From: a virus
Strand: one strand, 5' to 3'
IMG/VR virus record: IMGVR_UViG_3300044821_000042
Span: 1-34,588 of that record
Length of the DNA: 34,588 nucleotides
The notes under the pieces were generated by a model. It had not been told where the DNA came from. It searched no databases and saw only the letters and a list, made by a program, of their open reading frames with translations. Position 1 is the stretch's first letter; each line of letters starts with the position of its first letter. Position numbers and translations under genes: made by a program. Positions 12,653 to 21,994 of this stretch are shown here, in pieces.

Positions 12653-15595
12653 TTATGAAAATTCCCAGACTATAATTAGACCGGAACCGCCTGCTCCACC
12701 AGCTTGTGCCACAGCGTTAGTTCCGAATGCGCCACCACCACCAGAGCCTGTATTAGCTTTACCGGCATTACCAGTAGCTGTTCCACCTAACAAAGCCCCG
12801 TTCCCACCTAATGCGGTAGATCCGCCCGCACCAGAGATACTTGCTCCACCACCAGTTAATATAATACCTAATTGTCCACTTTGACCACCACCATTTACAT
12901 CGCCGTTTGTTCCTGTGCCTCCGCTACCTGCGCCAATCAGTGCCACGGCAGATGTTGCTGTTGCAGCACTCCCGCCACCTCCAGTTCCACCTGTAGCTTG
13001 TAAACTTGCTCCAAATGTAGTAGTTGATCCAGTGCTTCCACCATTATTACCAGCCGTTCCACCAGCGCCCCCACCTCCTACCGTATAAGTATAAGTACTT
13101 GAAGCAGATGCAATCCATAATCTAGCATAACCCCCTGAACCACCACCACCAGCCGCAGCCGTTTGAGATGCGGATGTCGCAGCAACGCCACCACCACCGC
13201 CTCCGCCGCCCCACAATTCAACTAAAATTGAAGTGATGCCAGCGGGACGCGTATAAGTTGCACTTGAACCACTGGTTAATATTTGGAAGCTTTTTAATCC
13301 GCCAGCGCTTGTTGCAGGGTTTGCCCAAGTTCCATCGCCTCGCCAGAATGTGCTTGAAGATGCGCTGGTTCCTGAGTTTAAATTGGTTACAGGTAAGTTT
13401 CCGGTAACGCCGTTTGATAAATCAACTTGCGCCCACGCAGGGTTGTTAGATGTTCCAGTATTGGATAAATAACGTGTCGCGGTCGTATTCTTAGCAAGCG
13501 CGCTTAATGTATTGGCAGCACTTGCGTATAAAATATCGCCTTGCGTTAAGCTTCCAAGACCTGTACCACCTCTTGTTACTGCTAATTGCCCCGTCCACCC
13601 TAATGTCAATGATGTTGCTTGCAGTAAGGCCGTGATTGGTGTTCCACCCAAAGTAAGTGTTACGTTTGTATCATCGGTTTTGGTAAGCGCAGCGGGCGTA
13701 GGTAATTGAGATGTCGTTGCCAATGTTCCGCTGGTTGGGAATGTGACGCTTGTGATGCCTGTAAAAGTAAACGTCGAAGCAAAAGCACCTGATAAAGTAT
13801 GAGCCGCAGCAGTACTAAGGTTTCCCCCGACAGTTATGGTGTTTGCCCCGTTATTTACTCCGGTTCCACCGTATGTAGCACCGACAACCGTACCCTGCCA
13901 AACGCCAGTGCCAATCGTTCCCAAAGTTGTTATGGATGATTGACCGACATAGGACGCTGAAATATCAATGACAGGCGTTGTTCCACCTGTAGAAGTAATT
14001 CTGTTCGCGGTTCCTGAAACGCTGGTGACACCTGTTAAAGATGTTTCTATGGTTGCCCAAGTTGCCCCATCGACGGTTGCTTCAAAGACGCTGGTTTGAC
14101 TGTTAAAGCGCATGGTTCCTGCGGCGCCTGCTCTTGCTGCTGTATTACCTGATGGCAAAGTAAAGCCTGCTGTTCCCGGTAATATCGGGTTTGAAGCGAT
14201 TGCCAATGTAACAGCGCCTGTTGAGCCGGATGCAGTGATTTGATTTGCGGTTCCTGTAAGGCTTGTTACAGCGCCTGCTGAAGTCAAAAGGGTTCCACTT
14301 GTTGGGAAGGTTACAGACGTATTGCCTGTTAAAGTTCCTGTGAAGGTGAACGCGCCTGAAAACGTAACATTGCCGCCCATAGTAAAGGTGCTTGCTCCGT
14401 TATTAACGCCTGTGCCGCCTCGTGTACCGCTTAAAGTTCCTGTCCATCCCAAAGTAAGGGAAGCAGCGTTTACAAGCGCTGTCGAAGGACTGCCGCCCAA
14501 GGTTAGCGTGACGTTTGTATCGTCGGTCTTAGTTAAAGCAGCACCCGTTGGAATTTGGCTGGTCGTTGCAAGGGTTCCTGAAGTTGGAAAGGTGACGTTT
14601 GTTGCACCTGTCATTGTAAACGTGGAAGCAAATGCGCCTGACGTTGCCAAGTTACCTGCAAGAGTTAAGGTATTTGAACCATTGTTAACCCCCGTGCCAC
14701 CATATGTTGGGCTTATTAAAGTACCTTGCCACGTCCCTGTGCCAATAGTACCAAGGGTTGTAATGGAACTCTGCCCAACGTAAGACGCCGATATATCAAT
14801 TACCGGAGTCGTGCCTCCCGTTGAGGTAATGCGATTCAAAGTACCCGATACGCTTGTCACCCCTGTACTTGAAGACAAAGGCTGAATCCATGCGCTTGCG
14901 TTGGTATCGTAATACTCGAATGAATTTAAACTGGTGTTATAACGAATCATCCCATCGGTTGGTATTCCGGGACGTTGCGCCGTGGTTCCTAAAGGAATGG
15001 TTAAATGGGAATTACCCGCCATTTCAGGGTTTGCTGAAAATGATATTTGCGGGTCGCCACCTAATCCCGTGGGATTGGTTATATCAATCTGATTGGCAGC
15101 GCCTGTCAATGTTCTTGAAACAAGATTACCTGTTCCGGTTTGCACTGACATAAAGCCTGTTGCAAGGGATGACAAAGCAAATCCTGCATATAAAGCCGAC
15201 GTATCGTTTTTAACAATAAAGCTTGAGTTTGCCAAATCCTGAGCGGTTTTATTTAATACAGATCCTTGGTTTAACAAGCCTATCATGCTCGCGCCATCGC
15301 CCGGTGTATGAGCAGCAAGACGTGCAATCAATACCGCAACGTCGGAGCTACCGCTGATTTGCTCCCAAATTAAACCATCCCAAAATTCAAATTGTTCAAA
15401 GTCTGTATTATAGCGAATAGTAGGCGTTGCAGGTGAGACAGGACGCGATGCCGTATCTCCTGTTGCTGAGAATTGCAGTTGCGTTAATGCCTTTGCATTC
15501 GCGCCGCTTGATAAAACAGGAACCGTGAATCCCTCTTTAAAATCACCAGCAGAGGTCATTTCGCTTATTTTAATAGTACTTATGGTATCAACCAT
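12653..15595 (-). CDS. Large tail fibre/adhesin with glycine-rich C-terminus (980 aa)
   Basis: Three copies of a GT-RYN/RFN-x-FE module occur at ~58-80, ~215-239 and ~493-517. A ~150-residue block at ~246-393, starting [16 protein letters not shown], is repeated at ~523-678; both contain [17 protein letters not shown] and YGGTGVNNG. Residues ~768-980 form a polyglycine-rich domain beginning [18 protein letters not shown], then WGGGGGGGG. Such C-termini occur in receptor-binding fibres and adhesins. A GGGAGTTAACGCG ribosome site precedes ATG 15595. It is the largest gene and probably the host-range determinant. No sialidase, depolymerase or intramolecular chaperone domain is seen. Confidence 0.88.
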   Translation of the reverse strand: MVDTISTIKISEMTSAGDFKEGFTVPVLSSGANAKALTQLQFSATGDTASRPVSPATPTIRYNTDFEQFEFWDGLIWEQISGSSDVAVLIARLAAHTPGDGASMIGLLNQGSVLNKTAQDLANSSFIVKNDTSALYAGFALSSLATGFMSVQTGTGNLVSRTLTGAANQIDITNPTGLGGDPQISFSANPEMAGNSHLTIPLGTTAQRPGIPTDGMIRYNTSLNSFEYYDTNASAWIQPLSSSTGVTSVSGTLNRITSTGGTTPVIDISASYVGQSSITTLGTIGTGTWQGTLISPTYGGTGVNNGSNTLTLAGNLATSGAFASTFTMTGATNVTFPTSGTLATTSQIPTGAALTKTDDTNVTLTLGGSPSTALVNAASLTLGWTGTLSGTRGGTGVNNGASTFTMGGNVTFSGAFTFTGTLTGNTSVTFPTSGTLLTSAGAVTSLTGTANQITASGSTGAVTLAIASNPILPGTAGFTLPSGNTAARAGAAGTMRFNSQTSVFEATVDGATWATIETSLTGVTSVSGTANRITSTGGTTPVIDISASYVGQSSITTLGTIGTGVWQGTVVGATYGGTGVNNGANTITVGGNLSTAAAHTLSGAFASTFTFTGITSVTFPTSGTLATTSQLPTPAALTKTDDTNVTLTLGGTPITALLQATSLTLGWTGQLAVTRGGTGLGSLTQGDILYASAANTLSALAKNTTATRYLSNTGTSNNPAWAQVDLSNGVTGNLPVTNLNSGTSASSSTFWRGDGTWANPATSAGGLKSFQILTSGSSATYTRPAGITSILVELWGGGGGGGGVAATSASQTAAAGGGGSGGYARLWIASASSTYTYTVGGGGAGGTAGNNGGSTGSTTTFGASLQATGGTGGGGSAATATSAVALIGAGSGGTGTNGDVNGGGQSGQLGIILTGGGASISGAGGSTALGGNGALLGGTATGNAGKANTGSGGGGAFGTNAVAQAGGAGGSGLIIVWEFS

Positions 15596-15621
15596 CGCGT
15601 TAACTCCCTGTTAACTTCAGA

Positions 15622-15960
15622 TTAAGATCCCTGAATTTGCCTTAATGATACACCTACATAAGCCGTCGCATCGGGTGTTATCAAATGAATTACATCACCG
15701 CCCCTAACATATCTTTTTTCAGGCTTAAATTCATTATATGGTTGCGTTCCAACGGTTCCAATAGGTGGAATAGTTGCAACGGCGTTTTTACAAACAAAGA
15801 CGTTAGAATTTGATGCGTATTCAAAAAAAGCCTGATATTGAATAGTATCAGAACCGGGAACAGTTACCAATTCATCAACATTTGCGCCAAGTCCGACTTG
15901 GAAGCATACATCACTAAAAGGCATTGTTTCGTTATAGTTGCTGTTAAATTGAATGGCCAT
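15622..15960 (-). CDS. Minor structural protein (112 aa)
   Basis: Beta-rich sequence (MAIQFNSNYNETMPFSDVC) with no charge clusters, ending VGVSLRQIQGS. It lies between the 689-aa appendage gene and the large fibre gene, all spaced by 20-26 nt in one direction. Size and position suggest an adaptor or small fibre-base protein. No family recognised. Confidence 0.65.
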   Translation of the reverse strand: MAIQFNSNYNETMPFSDVCFQVGLGANVDELVTVPGSDTIQYQAFFEYASNSNVFVCKNAVATIPPIGTVGTQPYNEFKPEKRYVRGGDVIHLITPDATAYVGVSLRQIQGS

Positions 15961-15980
15961 TTTTCATCCTTAAAAGTAAA

Positions 15981-18050
15981 TTATACAATCCCGAGTCGTG
16001 CATCTGCTACATATTGAAAACTAATTATAGTATTCGGATTCGTTGTGCTAACTTCCGCTGTTGTTCCTAGGTTTGAAGCTGCTGAAGGAATGCAATAAAA
16101 TCCTTTATCCCCCCCGTTTACAGCCCAATTTCCGGACAAAGAAACATTAAATTCATTTCTTGCAACCGCATTTGTATAAATATGACCCCTTACAGTATCA
16201 CCTAAACCTGTATCAGGAGAATACAAATTGACGTTTGGCGTCGTTCTTTTCGCGCTTCTAAAATGATGTGAAAACGGAACGGCATTTAATGATATGTTTC
16301 CTGCTGCCACTGTGAAATTCATAGGGCATATCACTTCGGATTGAGACGTTACAGCGCCCGCAATACTTCCTGTTTGATAGCTGGTTTCATAATAGGCTTC
16401 TAAAGCTGCCAGCGTTTGATTAAACGACAAGGGCGCAGGAGGGGTTGCTATATCACCTCCTTGTAGCGTTATATATTCGATTGCTAGACTTTGCGTAGAC
16501 GGCATGGCGTTGAAGCCTATGACTATGGCAAAGAATGTGGCTGTATCAAAACCTGTTGCTGATTCAAATTGATTAAAAGTTAATTCCTGATAGGTGTTGT
16601 TAAGCGTAAACGTAGCGCCACCCAATGAATTCGCACGCGTTACTTCCGTCCAGTTACCGTTGAAAGTCGCGGGCTTTCCTGCGGTCATCGTAGCCACTAA
16701 GGAATTATTAGTACCTGTTGCTATGTTTGGAAGTGAGCCATCGGTCGTCCAATATAGGCTGACGGTTCCATTCAAAGTTCCAGAATTAAGAATGCCTTTT
16801 AATCCGACGCACATCCTTTGAGCCAACAATTCTCGTGCTGTTCTCGAATCTAAGTATTGAATAATTGCAAATTGCGTCGTAGCACCAGTGAATACAGACA
16901 ATCCGTTAGGGCTGCTTATTGTGTAATTTAGAGTGTTGCTTACCGCTTCAAAAGCAATGGTTTGGTCGGCAATATAACGCGATTTATTTGCGCCCAATGC
17001 TGTGGCAGTAATCGTCGTTCCATAAAGCTGACTTGGATTAAAAGGGAAATCCCAACCAATCGCATAACTAGGGATAGGCTTGTATTCAAGTTGTGGCTTG
17101 TAGTAATGGAATGTATGGTCTACCCCTCTTTCAATTGTATCTTGCTCAAAAGTAAATGCTATGGGTAAAGCGGACGATTTAATTTGGAAGCTTGAAACGT
17201 AAATATCAATCGCGGTTGGAAGCAATAAACGATATTCAACCCACGCAGCAGGCGGTAAATCAGGGTTTGTGGTTGCAGGAACCAAGCCATAGCCTGTGTA
17301 TTCGTTGAAGGTATCATCAATTGGAACGCTTGCCAAAACGGTTGTTAATAGCGTGCCGTTTGAGTCATATAAAACGCCTGATATTGATTGCGGTGCGCCC
17401 TCAACACGCGCGGTTACAGAGTTTGACACGTATTTATTTGACCATAGCATGCCGTTTTGATCGAATCGTTGGCTTAAATAAGGCGTACCTGTCCACGTTC
17501 CTGATAGGGTTATCCGCAACGCATAAGGGGTATTGGTTATATTGGCCAAAGTATCGTTTAAAGATACTCTATCAATTGCAACCGTTCCTGTGCCTGTAAG
17601 GTTCAAAAACCAACCCGGTGCAACTTCTATCGCAGGAGGGTTAGTAGCCGTTAAAGAATAAGGCACTCGAACGTTTAGCAAAGAGAATTGTGGGTTTGTA
17701 ATTTCATTATCGGTATCAAATGCCACGGTATCAATTGGCGTACTGCCACCGCTTCCTGGCTGGTAATTCTCAACCAAATAAATTAATGGGTCGGATTGCG
17801 AATTGCCCTGCCTAAATTCCAAGCGGTAGATGACGCTGGTATCGAAAAATATATCGATTGGGAGCGTTCCGTTTGCATTAAATTGTATAGGAAAGTTCCA
17901 AGGGATAGTGCCATTTATGTCATGGTAAACCACTGCTGGCAGGTAAGGTATTTGGTTTTGCAACACGAACATATAAAACGTGTCGTCAAATGCATGCGCT
18001 GTCAGGTCAACTTCGAACCATATCGGGTTACTTCCTCTTGCAAATGGCAT
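15981..18050 (-). CDS. Tail appendage/fibre protein (689 aa)
   Basis: The N-terminal ~105 residues (MPFARGSNPIWFEVDLTAHA) end in a flexible PGSGGSTP linker, like a virion-anchoring domain. The body is Asn/Thr/Tyr-rich beta sequence with several carbohydrate-binding-like segments (TYQELTFNQFES, SLAIEYITLQGG), and the end SFQYVADARLGIV resembles other phage tail-protein C-termini. No glycosidase active site can be named. It lies immediately after the ejection-protein genes, where P22-like phages carry their tailspike, so it may act as spike or fibre. The start at 18050 is the first ATG. Confidence 0.75.
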   Translation of the reverse strand: MPFARGSNPIWFEVDLTAHAFDDTFYMFVLQNQIPYLPAVVYHDINGTIPWNFPIQFNANGTLPIDIFFDTSVIYRLEFRQGNSQSDPLIYLVENYQPGSGGSTPIDTVAFDTDNEITNPQFSLLNVRVPYSLTATNPPAIEVAPGWFLNLTGTGTVAIDRVSLNDTLANITNTPYALRITLSGTWTGTPYLSQRFDQNGMLWSNKYVSNSVTARVEGAPQSISGVLYDSNGTLLTTVLASVPIDDTFNEYTGYGLVPATTNPDLPPAAWVEYRLLLPTAIDIYVSSFQIKSSALPIAFTFEQDTIERGVDHTFHYYKPQLEYKPIPSYAIGWDFPFNPSQLYGTTITATALGANKSRYIADQTIAFEAVSNTLNYTISSPNGLSVFTGATTQFAIIQYLDSRTARELLAQRMCVGLKGILNSGTLNGTVSLYWTTDGSLPNIATGTNNSLVATMTAGKPATFNGNWTEVTRANSLGGATFTLNNTYQELTFNQFESATGFDTATFFAIVIGFNAMPSTQSLAIEYITLQGGDIATPPAPLSFNQTLAALEAYYETSYQTGSIAGAVTSQSEVICPMNFTVAAGNISLNAVPFSHHFRSAKRTTPNVNLYSPDTGLGDTVRGHIYTNAVARNEFNVSLSGNWAVNGGDKGFYCIPSAASNLGTTAEVSTTNPNTIISFQYVADARLGIV

Positions 18051-18070
18051 GATATATCCTTATATTTTGC

Positions 18071-18100
18071 TTGTTTTTTGTCCAACACCCATTTTATAAT
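18071..18100 (+). promoter_or_regulatory. Promoter for the lone rightward gene in the tail region
   Basis: TTGTTT (18071-18076), an 18-nt spacer and a perfect TATAAT (18095-18100) lie 20 nt before the ATG at 18121 on the plus strand, opposite to all neighbours. Confidence 0.7.
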
Positions 18101-18120
18101 CTCATTTTTAGGAGATTATT

Positions 18121-18267
18121 ATGTTTTATGTTGCATTTATCGCTTTTCTAATTTATCTGATGCGCGATGACATTTACAGTTATTATTGGTCACGCAAGTC
18201 ACGTGAAGCTCAAGAAATCGAATATCACCGACTTCAAAAAAAATACGCAGACGAAGGCTACCTGTGA
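18121..18267 (+). CDS. Small membrane protein, moron candidate (48 aa)
   Basis: On the plus strand, AGGAGATTATT precedes ATG 18121. The product begins MFYVAFIAFLIYLMRDDIYS: one membrane helix (~2-14), then a charged cytoplasmic-type tail (SRKSREAQEIEYHRLQKKY). Its own promoter, opposite orientation and placement between two structural genes are classic traits of a phage moron, an accessory gene expressed independently of the lytic program. Its last 10 bases overlap the end of the convergent 18258 gene. No matching family recognised; superinfection exclusion is a common role for such proteins but is not shown here. Confidence 0.7.
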   Translation: MFYVAFIAFLIYLMRDDIYSYYWSRKSREAQEIEYHRLQKKYADEGYL

Positions 18268-20045
18268 CCGCCAACAAGCTCAAGCTCTAAAGGTTTGCGC
18301 TCTTGCTGTCCAACGCCTTGGCTTACGCCCTTGCTTAATGCCATGGCAATTGCCGCCATCTTCATTTGCTTGTCAGGTATTTTGTTTATCTCTTCCATTT
18401 GCTTGAGCCAATCTTTACTGGTAATGAACGCAACAGCCTCTTTGTCATGCTTGCCGCCTGTAAATATACTGTCCATTAGGCTTTCAAGGAATGCGCCCGT
18501 GCTTCTTGATTGATTCATGCCGCGCTCTTCAGTGCCTTTTGCGGTCTTGATAGTAGGCGGTGGCATAAGGTCTTTAAACAACAAGCGCATCGCTTTCAAG
18601 TTCTCTTGAGCTTCAGGCGCATTTTTTAAATGCCCCATCAAATCTTCAAATTTCTTCTCTGAAGCTAAAGCCCTATAAAAGTTTGTACCGTTAACTTCTT
18701 TTTGGTCAAATACTTTCTCAAGTCCTTTACGCACCATTTTACGTTCATATAAGGCACGTGCTTCGGCGTATTCAGGATAAGCAGCGTCCATTTGGTCGCG
18801 CATTTTTGCGCGCGTTTCTGACATAATACGCGCCTCATTATTATTACCAGCACGCTCGGCTTTGCTTATCATATCATCCATAGCGCGCTTAACATGATCC
18901 CAATATACGAGGCTTGTTGGTTGTACGTCTGTTTGGCCTTCTTTCAATTCAGCATTTTTAGGAAGCATCTCTTTTAAGCTTTCTTTATAAGCAGGCGTGT
19001 TCTCAACCATGCTTTTTGCTTCATTGATAATAGCATTATTTTTATACTGCAATGGGAATTCTTGGGGTAAATTAACCTCACTCAATCCCTTGTAAGCCTC
19101 TTTGACTTTTTCATCCATCAAACCGGGTGAATAAATTTGATTTAAAGTATGCTCAATAGCGCGTCGCTCGCTGTCTTGACGTTGACGGCCTTTTTCATAA
19201 AGCATTTTTCCGCCTTCTTCAGTTTTTCCAAGTTGCCCCTGACGTTTTGCAATCCAAGGATTCACCGTGGCTTCGGCAGGCGTTAAGTAATCAAGACCTA
19301 ATTTTTCAGCCGCTTTCAATCGTTCTTCAGCAATCGGAGGATATAATCCTTCGGTTAGCTTGCGCATCGTGTCGTTTTTATTAGTGAAGTGTCTGCCACC
19401 AAGTGCGCCTGCTAAAACCGCTGCAACGTCGGAACCTGCTTCACCAAATCCCAAACCTTGCGCAGCCTCCCTTCCTAAAAGCCCGCTTAATCCTATAGCC
19501 GCCGTTTTAGCGATAGCCCTTACTTTCTTACTAGGGCTATTCATAAGCTCAGATAGCATACTCAATGGAGCCATAGTAGCCGCTGTTTCGCCAGCTGCTT
19601 TGATTTGATGTTGAGGTGCTTGCGCTGCACTGTAAGCCGCCTGTGGAATTGACTCTGATACGGCCTTAGATATAAAGCGTCCTGCCCCGGGAATTTTACC
19701 CAAAGCCTGACCAGCGCGCCCTAATCCAACACCGGGAATTGCTAAAGATGGAGCATATTGGCCTGCAAATTGAATTAATTTATCGGCGCTTTCTGGATTC
19801 TCAACGCCCAAAGCCTGACCAAAATCAAACTCTGATGGTGATAATTCAGGAATGTAGCCACCCGATACTTTGTTTGGTAAGTTTGCAAACTCGCGACCCA
19901 TGTTTAAAACGCCAATAGCCGGGTCTTTGATTCCGTAATGGACGATTTTTTGCAACAAGTTTTCATTATCTTCAGGTTGCTGTTGTCGTCTGGCCAACTC
20001 ACGACGCGCTAATTCTGCACGAGCTTGTTCAGGTGTAATAGCCAT
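18258..20045 (-). CDS. Internal virion / DNA-ejection protein (595 aa)
   Basis: Begins MAITPEQARAELARRELARR and has a long Ala/Gly-rich hydrophobic region (~85-215, e.g. YAPSLAIPGVGLGRAGQALG), followed by a charged helical C-terminal half. This profile and the position, third in a row after two other ejection-type genes, match the P22 gp16 role of entering the host envelope with the DNA. No lytic transglycosylase motif was found. The ATG at 20045 lies at the stop of the 20045..21076 gene (1-nt overlap). The assignment is by composition and order, not by clear homology. Confidence 0.75.
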   Translation of the reverse strand: MAITPEQARAELARRELARRQQQPEDNENLLQKIVHYGIKDPAIGVLNMGREFANLPNKVSGGYIPELSPSEFDFGQALGVENPESADKLIQFAGQYAPSLAIPGVGLGRAGQALGKIPGAGRFISKAVSESIPQAAYSAAQAPQHQIKAAGETAATMAPLSMLSELMNSPSKKVRAIAKTAAIGLSGLLGREAAQGLGFGEAGSDVAAVLAGALGGRHFTNKNDTMRKLTEGLYPPIAEERLKAAEKLGLDYLTPAEATVNPWIAKRQGQLGKTEEGGKMLYEKGRQRQDSERRAIEHTLNQIYSPGLMDEKVKEAYKGLSEVNLPQEFPLQYKNNAIINEAKSMVENTPAYKESLKEMLPKNAELKEGQTDVQPTSLVYWDHVKRAMDDMISKAERAGNNNEARIMSETRAKMRDQMDAAYPEYAEARALYERKMVRKGLEKVFDQKEVNGTNFYRALASEKKFEDLMGHLKNAPEAQENLKAMRLLFKDLMPPPTIKTAKGTEERGMNQSRSTGAFLESLMDSIFTGGKHDKEAVAFITSKDWLKQMEEINKIPDKQMKMAAIAMALSKGVSQGVGQQERKPLELELVGGHR

Positions 20046-21076
20046 TAACCACCTCCGGCAATTTTTTGTAATTCTTCATCCGACATATGGCTATAATCTT
20101 CCGGTGCGTTGGTGTTTATTTGTCTCGTTTGCAAAACACCTTGAGCACGCTGCCGTCTTTTCATCAAATCGTTTTTCAAATCTTTCAGACGCGTTTGATA
20201 ATCTTTGACTGTTTCGCCCGATTTACGACGTATTTGTTCCTCTACCAAGTCAATACTTGCTTGTACTTTGGGTAAACTTTGAGCAGCCACCAAGGTATCG
20301 ATCATGCTGCTAGTCTTGGCATTGTAAGCGGCTTTTTTTCCGGGACTAAAATCAAAAATACCGGGTACGTTTTTGGAAGTAATCAATTCATCAAGCATAG
20401 GCAATACAGTATCAATTCCTTGAATTGCCTGTTGAGTTTGCGTTAATACGGCGTTTGTTGGAGCGCTACCACCTTTGCTTTGAGCTTTGATGGCTTCTTT
20501 CTGCTTAAACAAATCTAATGCCGCCGCTTGCTTTTCTTCGGGCGTTTGTGCCGCTTGCGCCAACGGGTCGAATCCAAATTTCTTTTTAAAGAATCCACGC
20601 AACATAGGGTTTTGCTTTAATGCATCAAAATTAAATCCCATGCCGTTATCAGGAGCCGTTTGTGGCGCTTCCTGCTGCATTTGGCCTAAACCTTCAGGCG
20701 TAAACATGCCCATCCCTTCGCCCATTTCTTGCGTAGGCATAGGCGCTTGAGGCATTTGACCGCCACCTGTATTGCCACCGCCCATCATTCCCATAAGGTT
20801 TTTGAATTGATTAAATTCATAATTGGGATCGTTAGCGTGTTGAGCCGCTAAAATTTGCTGCTCAAGTAACGCCCGGCGTAAATCAGAATTGGCACCTGCG
20901 CGTGCTGCTGCGGCTTTGCTCAATTTTAATTGTTCTTGAAAATGCCGTTCAAGTTGCGCTTGTTTTTCACGCTCAATTTTAGGCTGAATCATTCTCGTAA
21001 ACATGGATGAGCCTGTATCAATGCCTTTTAAAAAGCCTGTTCCGGGTGAATCAGGCATAGGGATGTTTATAGCCAT
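20045..21076 (-). CDS. Internal virion / ejection protein, coiled-coil (343 aa)
   Basis: The start at 21076 (MAINIPMPDSPGTGFLKGID) is chosen because it forms a TAATG overlap with the upstream stop. A Gln/Lys/Ala helix at ~20-75 is followed by a Met/Gly/Gln/Pro-rich low-complexity segment (~85-125, MMGGGNTGGGQMPQAPMPTQ) and a helical C-terminus. Middle member of three likely ejection proteins, at the P22 gp20 position. No enzymatic motif. Confidence 0.72.
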   Translation of the reverse strand: MAINIPMPDSPGTGFLKGIDTGSSMFTRMIQPKIEREKQAQLERHFQEQLKLSKAAAARAGANSDLRRALLEQQILAAQHANDPNYEFNQFKNLMGMMGGGNTGGGQMPQAPMPTQEMGEGMGMFTPEGLGQMQQEAPQTAPDNGMGFNFDALKQNPMLRGFFKKKFGFDPLAQAAQTPEEKQAAALDLFKQKEAIKAQSKGGSAPTNAVLTQTQQAIQGIDTVLPMLDELITSKNVPGIFDFSPGKKAAYNAKTSSMIDTLVAAQSLPKVQASIDLVEEQIRRKSGETVKDYQTRLKDLKNDLMKRRQRAQGVLQTRQINTNAPEDYSHMSDEELQKIAGGG

Positions 21077-21690
21077 TATCCGCCCCCTGTTGTCCATGCT
21101 TGTTGCGCTGGTGACATGCCACCGCCTAAGTAACTGCCTGCTAAACCTACACCACTTCCTAGCAGTTTACCGAATAAATCGCCTTGAGCATTTTGTTTTC
21201 CAAAAGCCATCTGCGCGGAATTTTGCCCTTGATTCATAGCGTTTTGCCCCATTTGCCCTGCGGACGATGCGCCTGTGTTAAATATTCCTTGACCAATTCC
21301 AGCCCCTGCTAAATATTTTTGCATCAAATTATCAAGGTAGTTTTGGCGGTCATTCATGCTTATTTGAGATGTTCCGGCCTGTATAGCTTGCAATGCTGGC
21401 GCGGAACCCATCAAGCCCATAGAGCTTGCGGCATTTAATCCGTGTTCTTGCGCCATGCCTTCAGCTTGCTTTGCAGCAGGGCTTTCTTCATAGCCTTGAA
21501 TCCATTTATTTTGCAATGCTTCAGGGTTTAATAAAGCCTGCATGGCCTCATTAATGTTTCCATAAGCGTTTTGTCCATATTGATTATAGGGCTGCAGATA
21601 GCCTTGGCCTTGCTGGTAATATTTATCCAGCTGCTCTTGGCCTTTCTGATATCCTTTTTCCGGATGTAAAAAACTTGAAAGCCAACTCAT
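21076..21690 (-). CDS. Internal virion / DNA-transfer protein (204 aa), P22 gp7-like position
   Basis: Starts MSWLSSFLHPEKGYQKGQEQ and is rich in Gln, Gly, Tyr and Met, with repeated GQ-YxQ motifs, then AGAGIGQGIFNTGASSAGQM (~128-147) and a Gly-rich end. P22 gp7 is similar in size and composition. These proteins are ejected to help DNA cross the envelope. The ATG at 21690 follows AAGGAGATTTGT. Confidence 0.75.
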   Translation of the reverse strand: MSWLSSFLHPEKGYQKGQEQLDKYYQQGQGYLQPYNQYGQNAYGNINEAMQALLNPEALQNKWIQGYEESPAAKQAEGMAQEHGLNAASSMGLMGSAPALQAIQAGTSQISMNDRQNYLDNLMQKYLAGAGIGQGIFNTGASSAGQMGQNAMNQGQNSAQMAFGKQNAQGDLFGKLLGSGVGLAGSYLGGGMSPAQQAWTTGGG

Positions 21691-21700
21691 ACAAATCTCC

Positions 21701-21994
21701 TTATGGGTATGCGGCTGTAGTAAATTTAACCAACGACCCGCTTTGCATCCCTACATAAACATTATTGGTCGTGTCATATAACAATATACCATTCGACAAA
21801 CTTCCTGCCACGAACAAATTGTTAATTTCAACCGCCGTATAACTTTGAGCGGTTAAAAAATTCAATGCGTTTTGAATATCAATAATGTTTTCGTTTAAAG
21901 CGTCAACGAGTACGGCTATCCATTGATTCAATTCAAAAGTAAAATCGCTATCGGCAAGCGGTGCGGCATCTATCCTATCTAAAAAATACGTCAT
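21701..21994 (-). CDS. Small structural protein (97 aa)
   Basis: A helical N-terminal half (MTYFLDRIDAAPLADSDFTF, ~25-48 coiled) is joined to a beta-rich C-terminal half (SNGILLYDTTNNVYVGMQSG). A TAATG overlap couples it to the gp10-like gene. The helix-then-beta layout resembles short tail-associated or fibre-tip proteins. In P22 the gene after gp10 is the tail needle gp26, but this protein is too short to be called that with confidence. Confidence 0.65.
   Translation of the reverse strand: MTYFLDRIDAAPLADSDFTFELNQWIAVLVDALNENIIDIQNALNFLTAQSYTAVEINNLFVAGSLSNGILLYDTTNNVYVGMQSGSLVKFTTAAYP

Noticed and set aside
14322-14783. 153-codon plus-strand frame, Val/Pro-rich
   Set aside because: It is the exact antisense of the repeat region of the large fibre; the Val/Pro composition mirrors Gly/Thr repeats and no promoter or ribosome site is present.
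12653-15595. Diversity-generating retroelement target in the fibre repeats
   Set aside because: No reverse transcriptase gene and no adenine-biased template/variable repeat pair was seen; the repeats are ordinary in-gene duplications.
17796-18170. 124-codon plus-strand frame
   Set aside because: It is antisense to the spike-like gene and overlaps the moron promoter in a different frame; no start signal.
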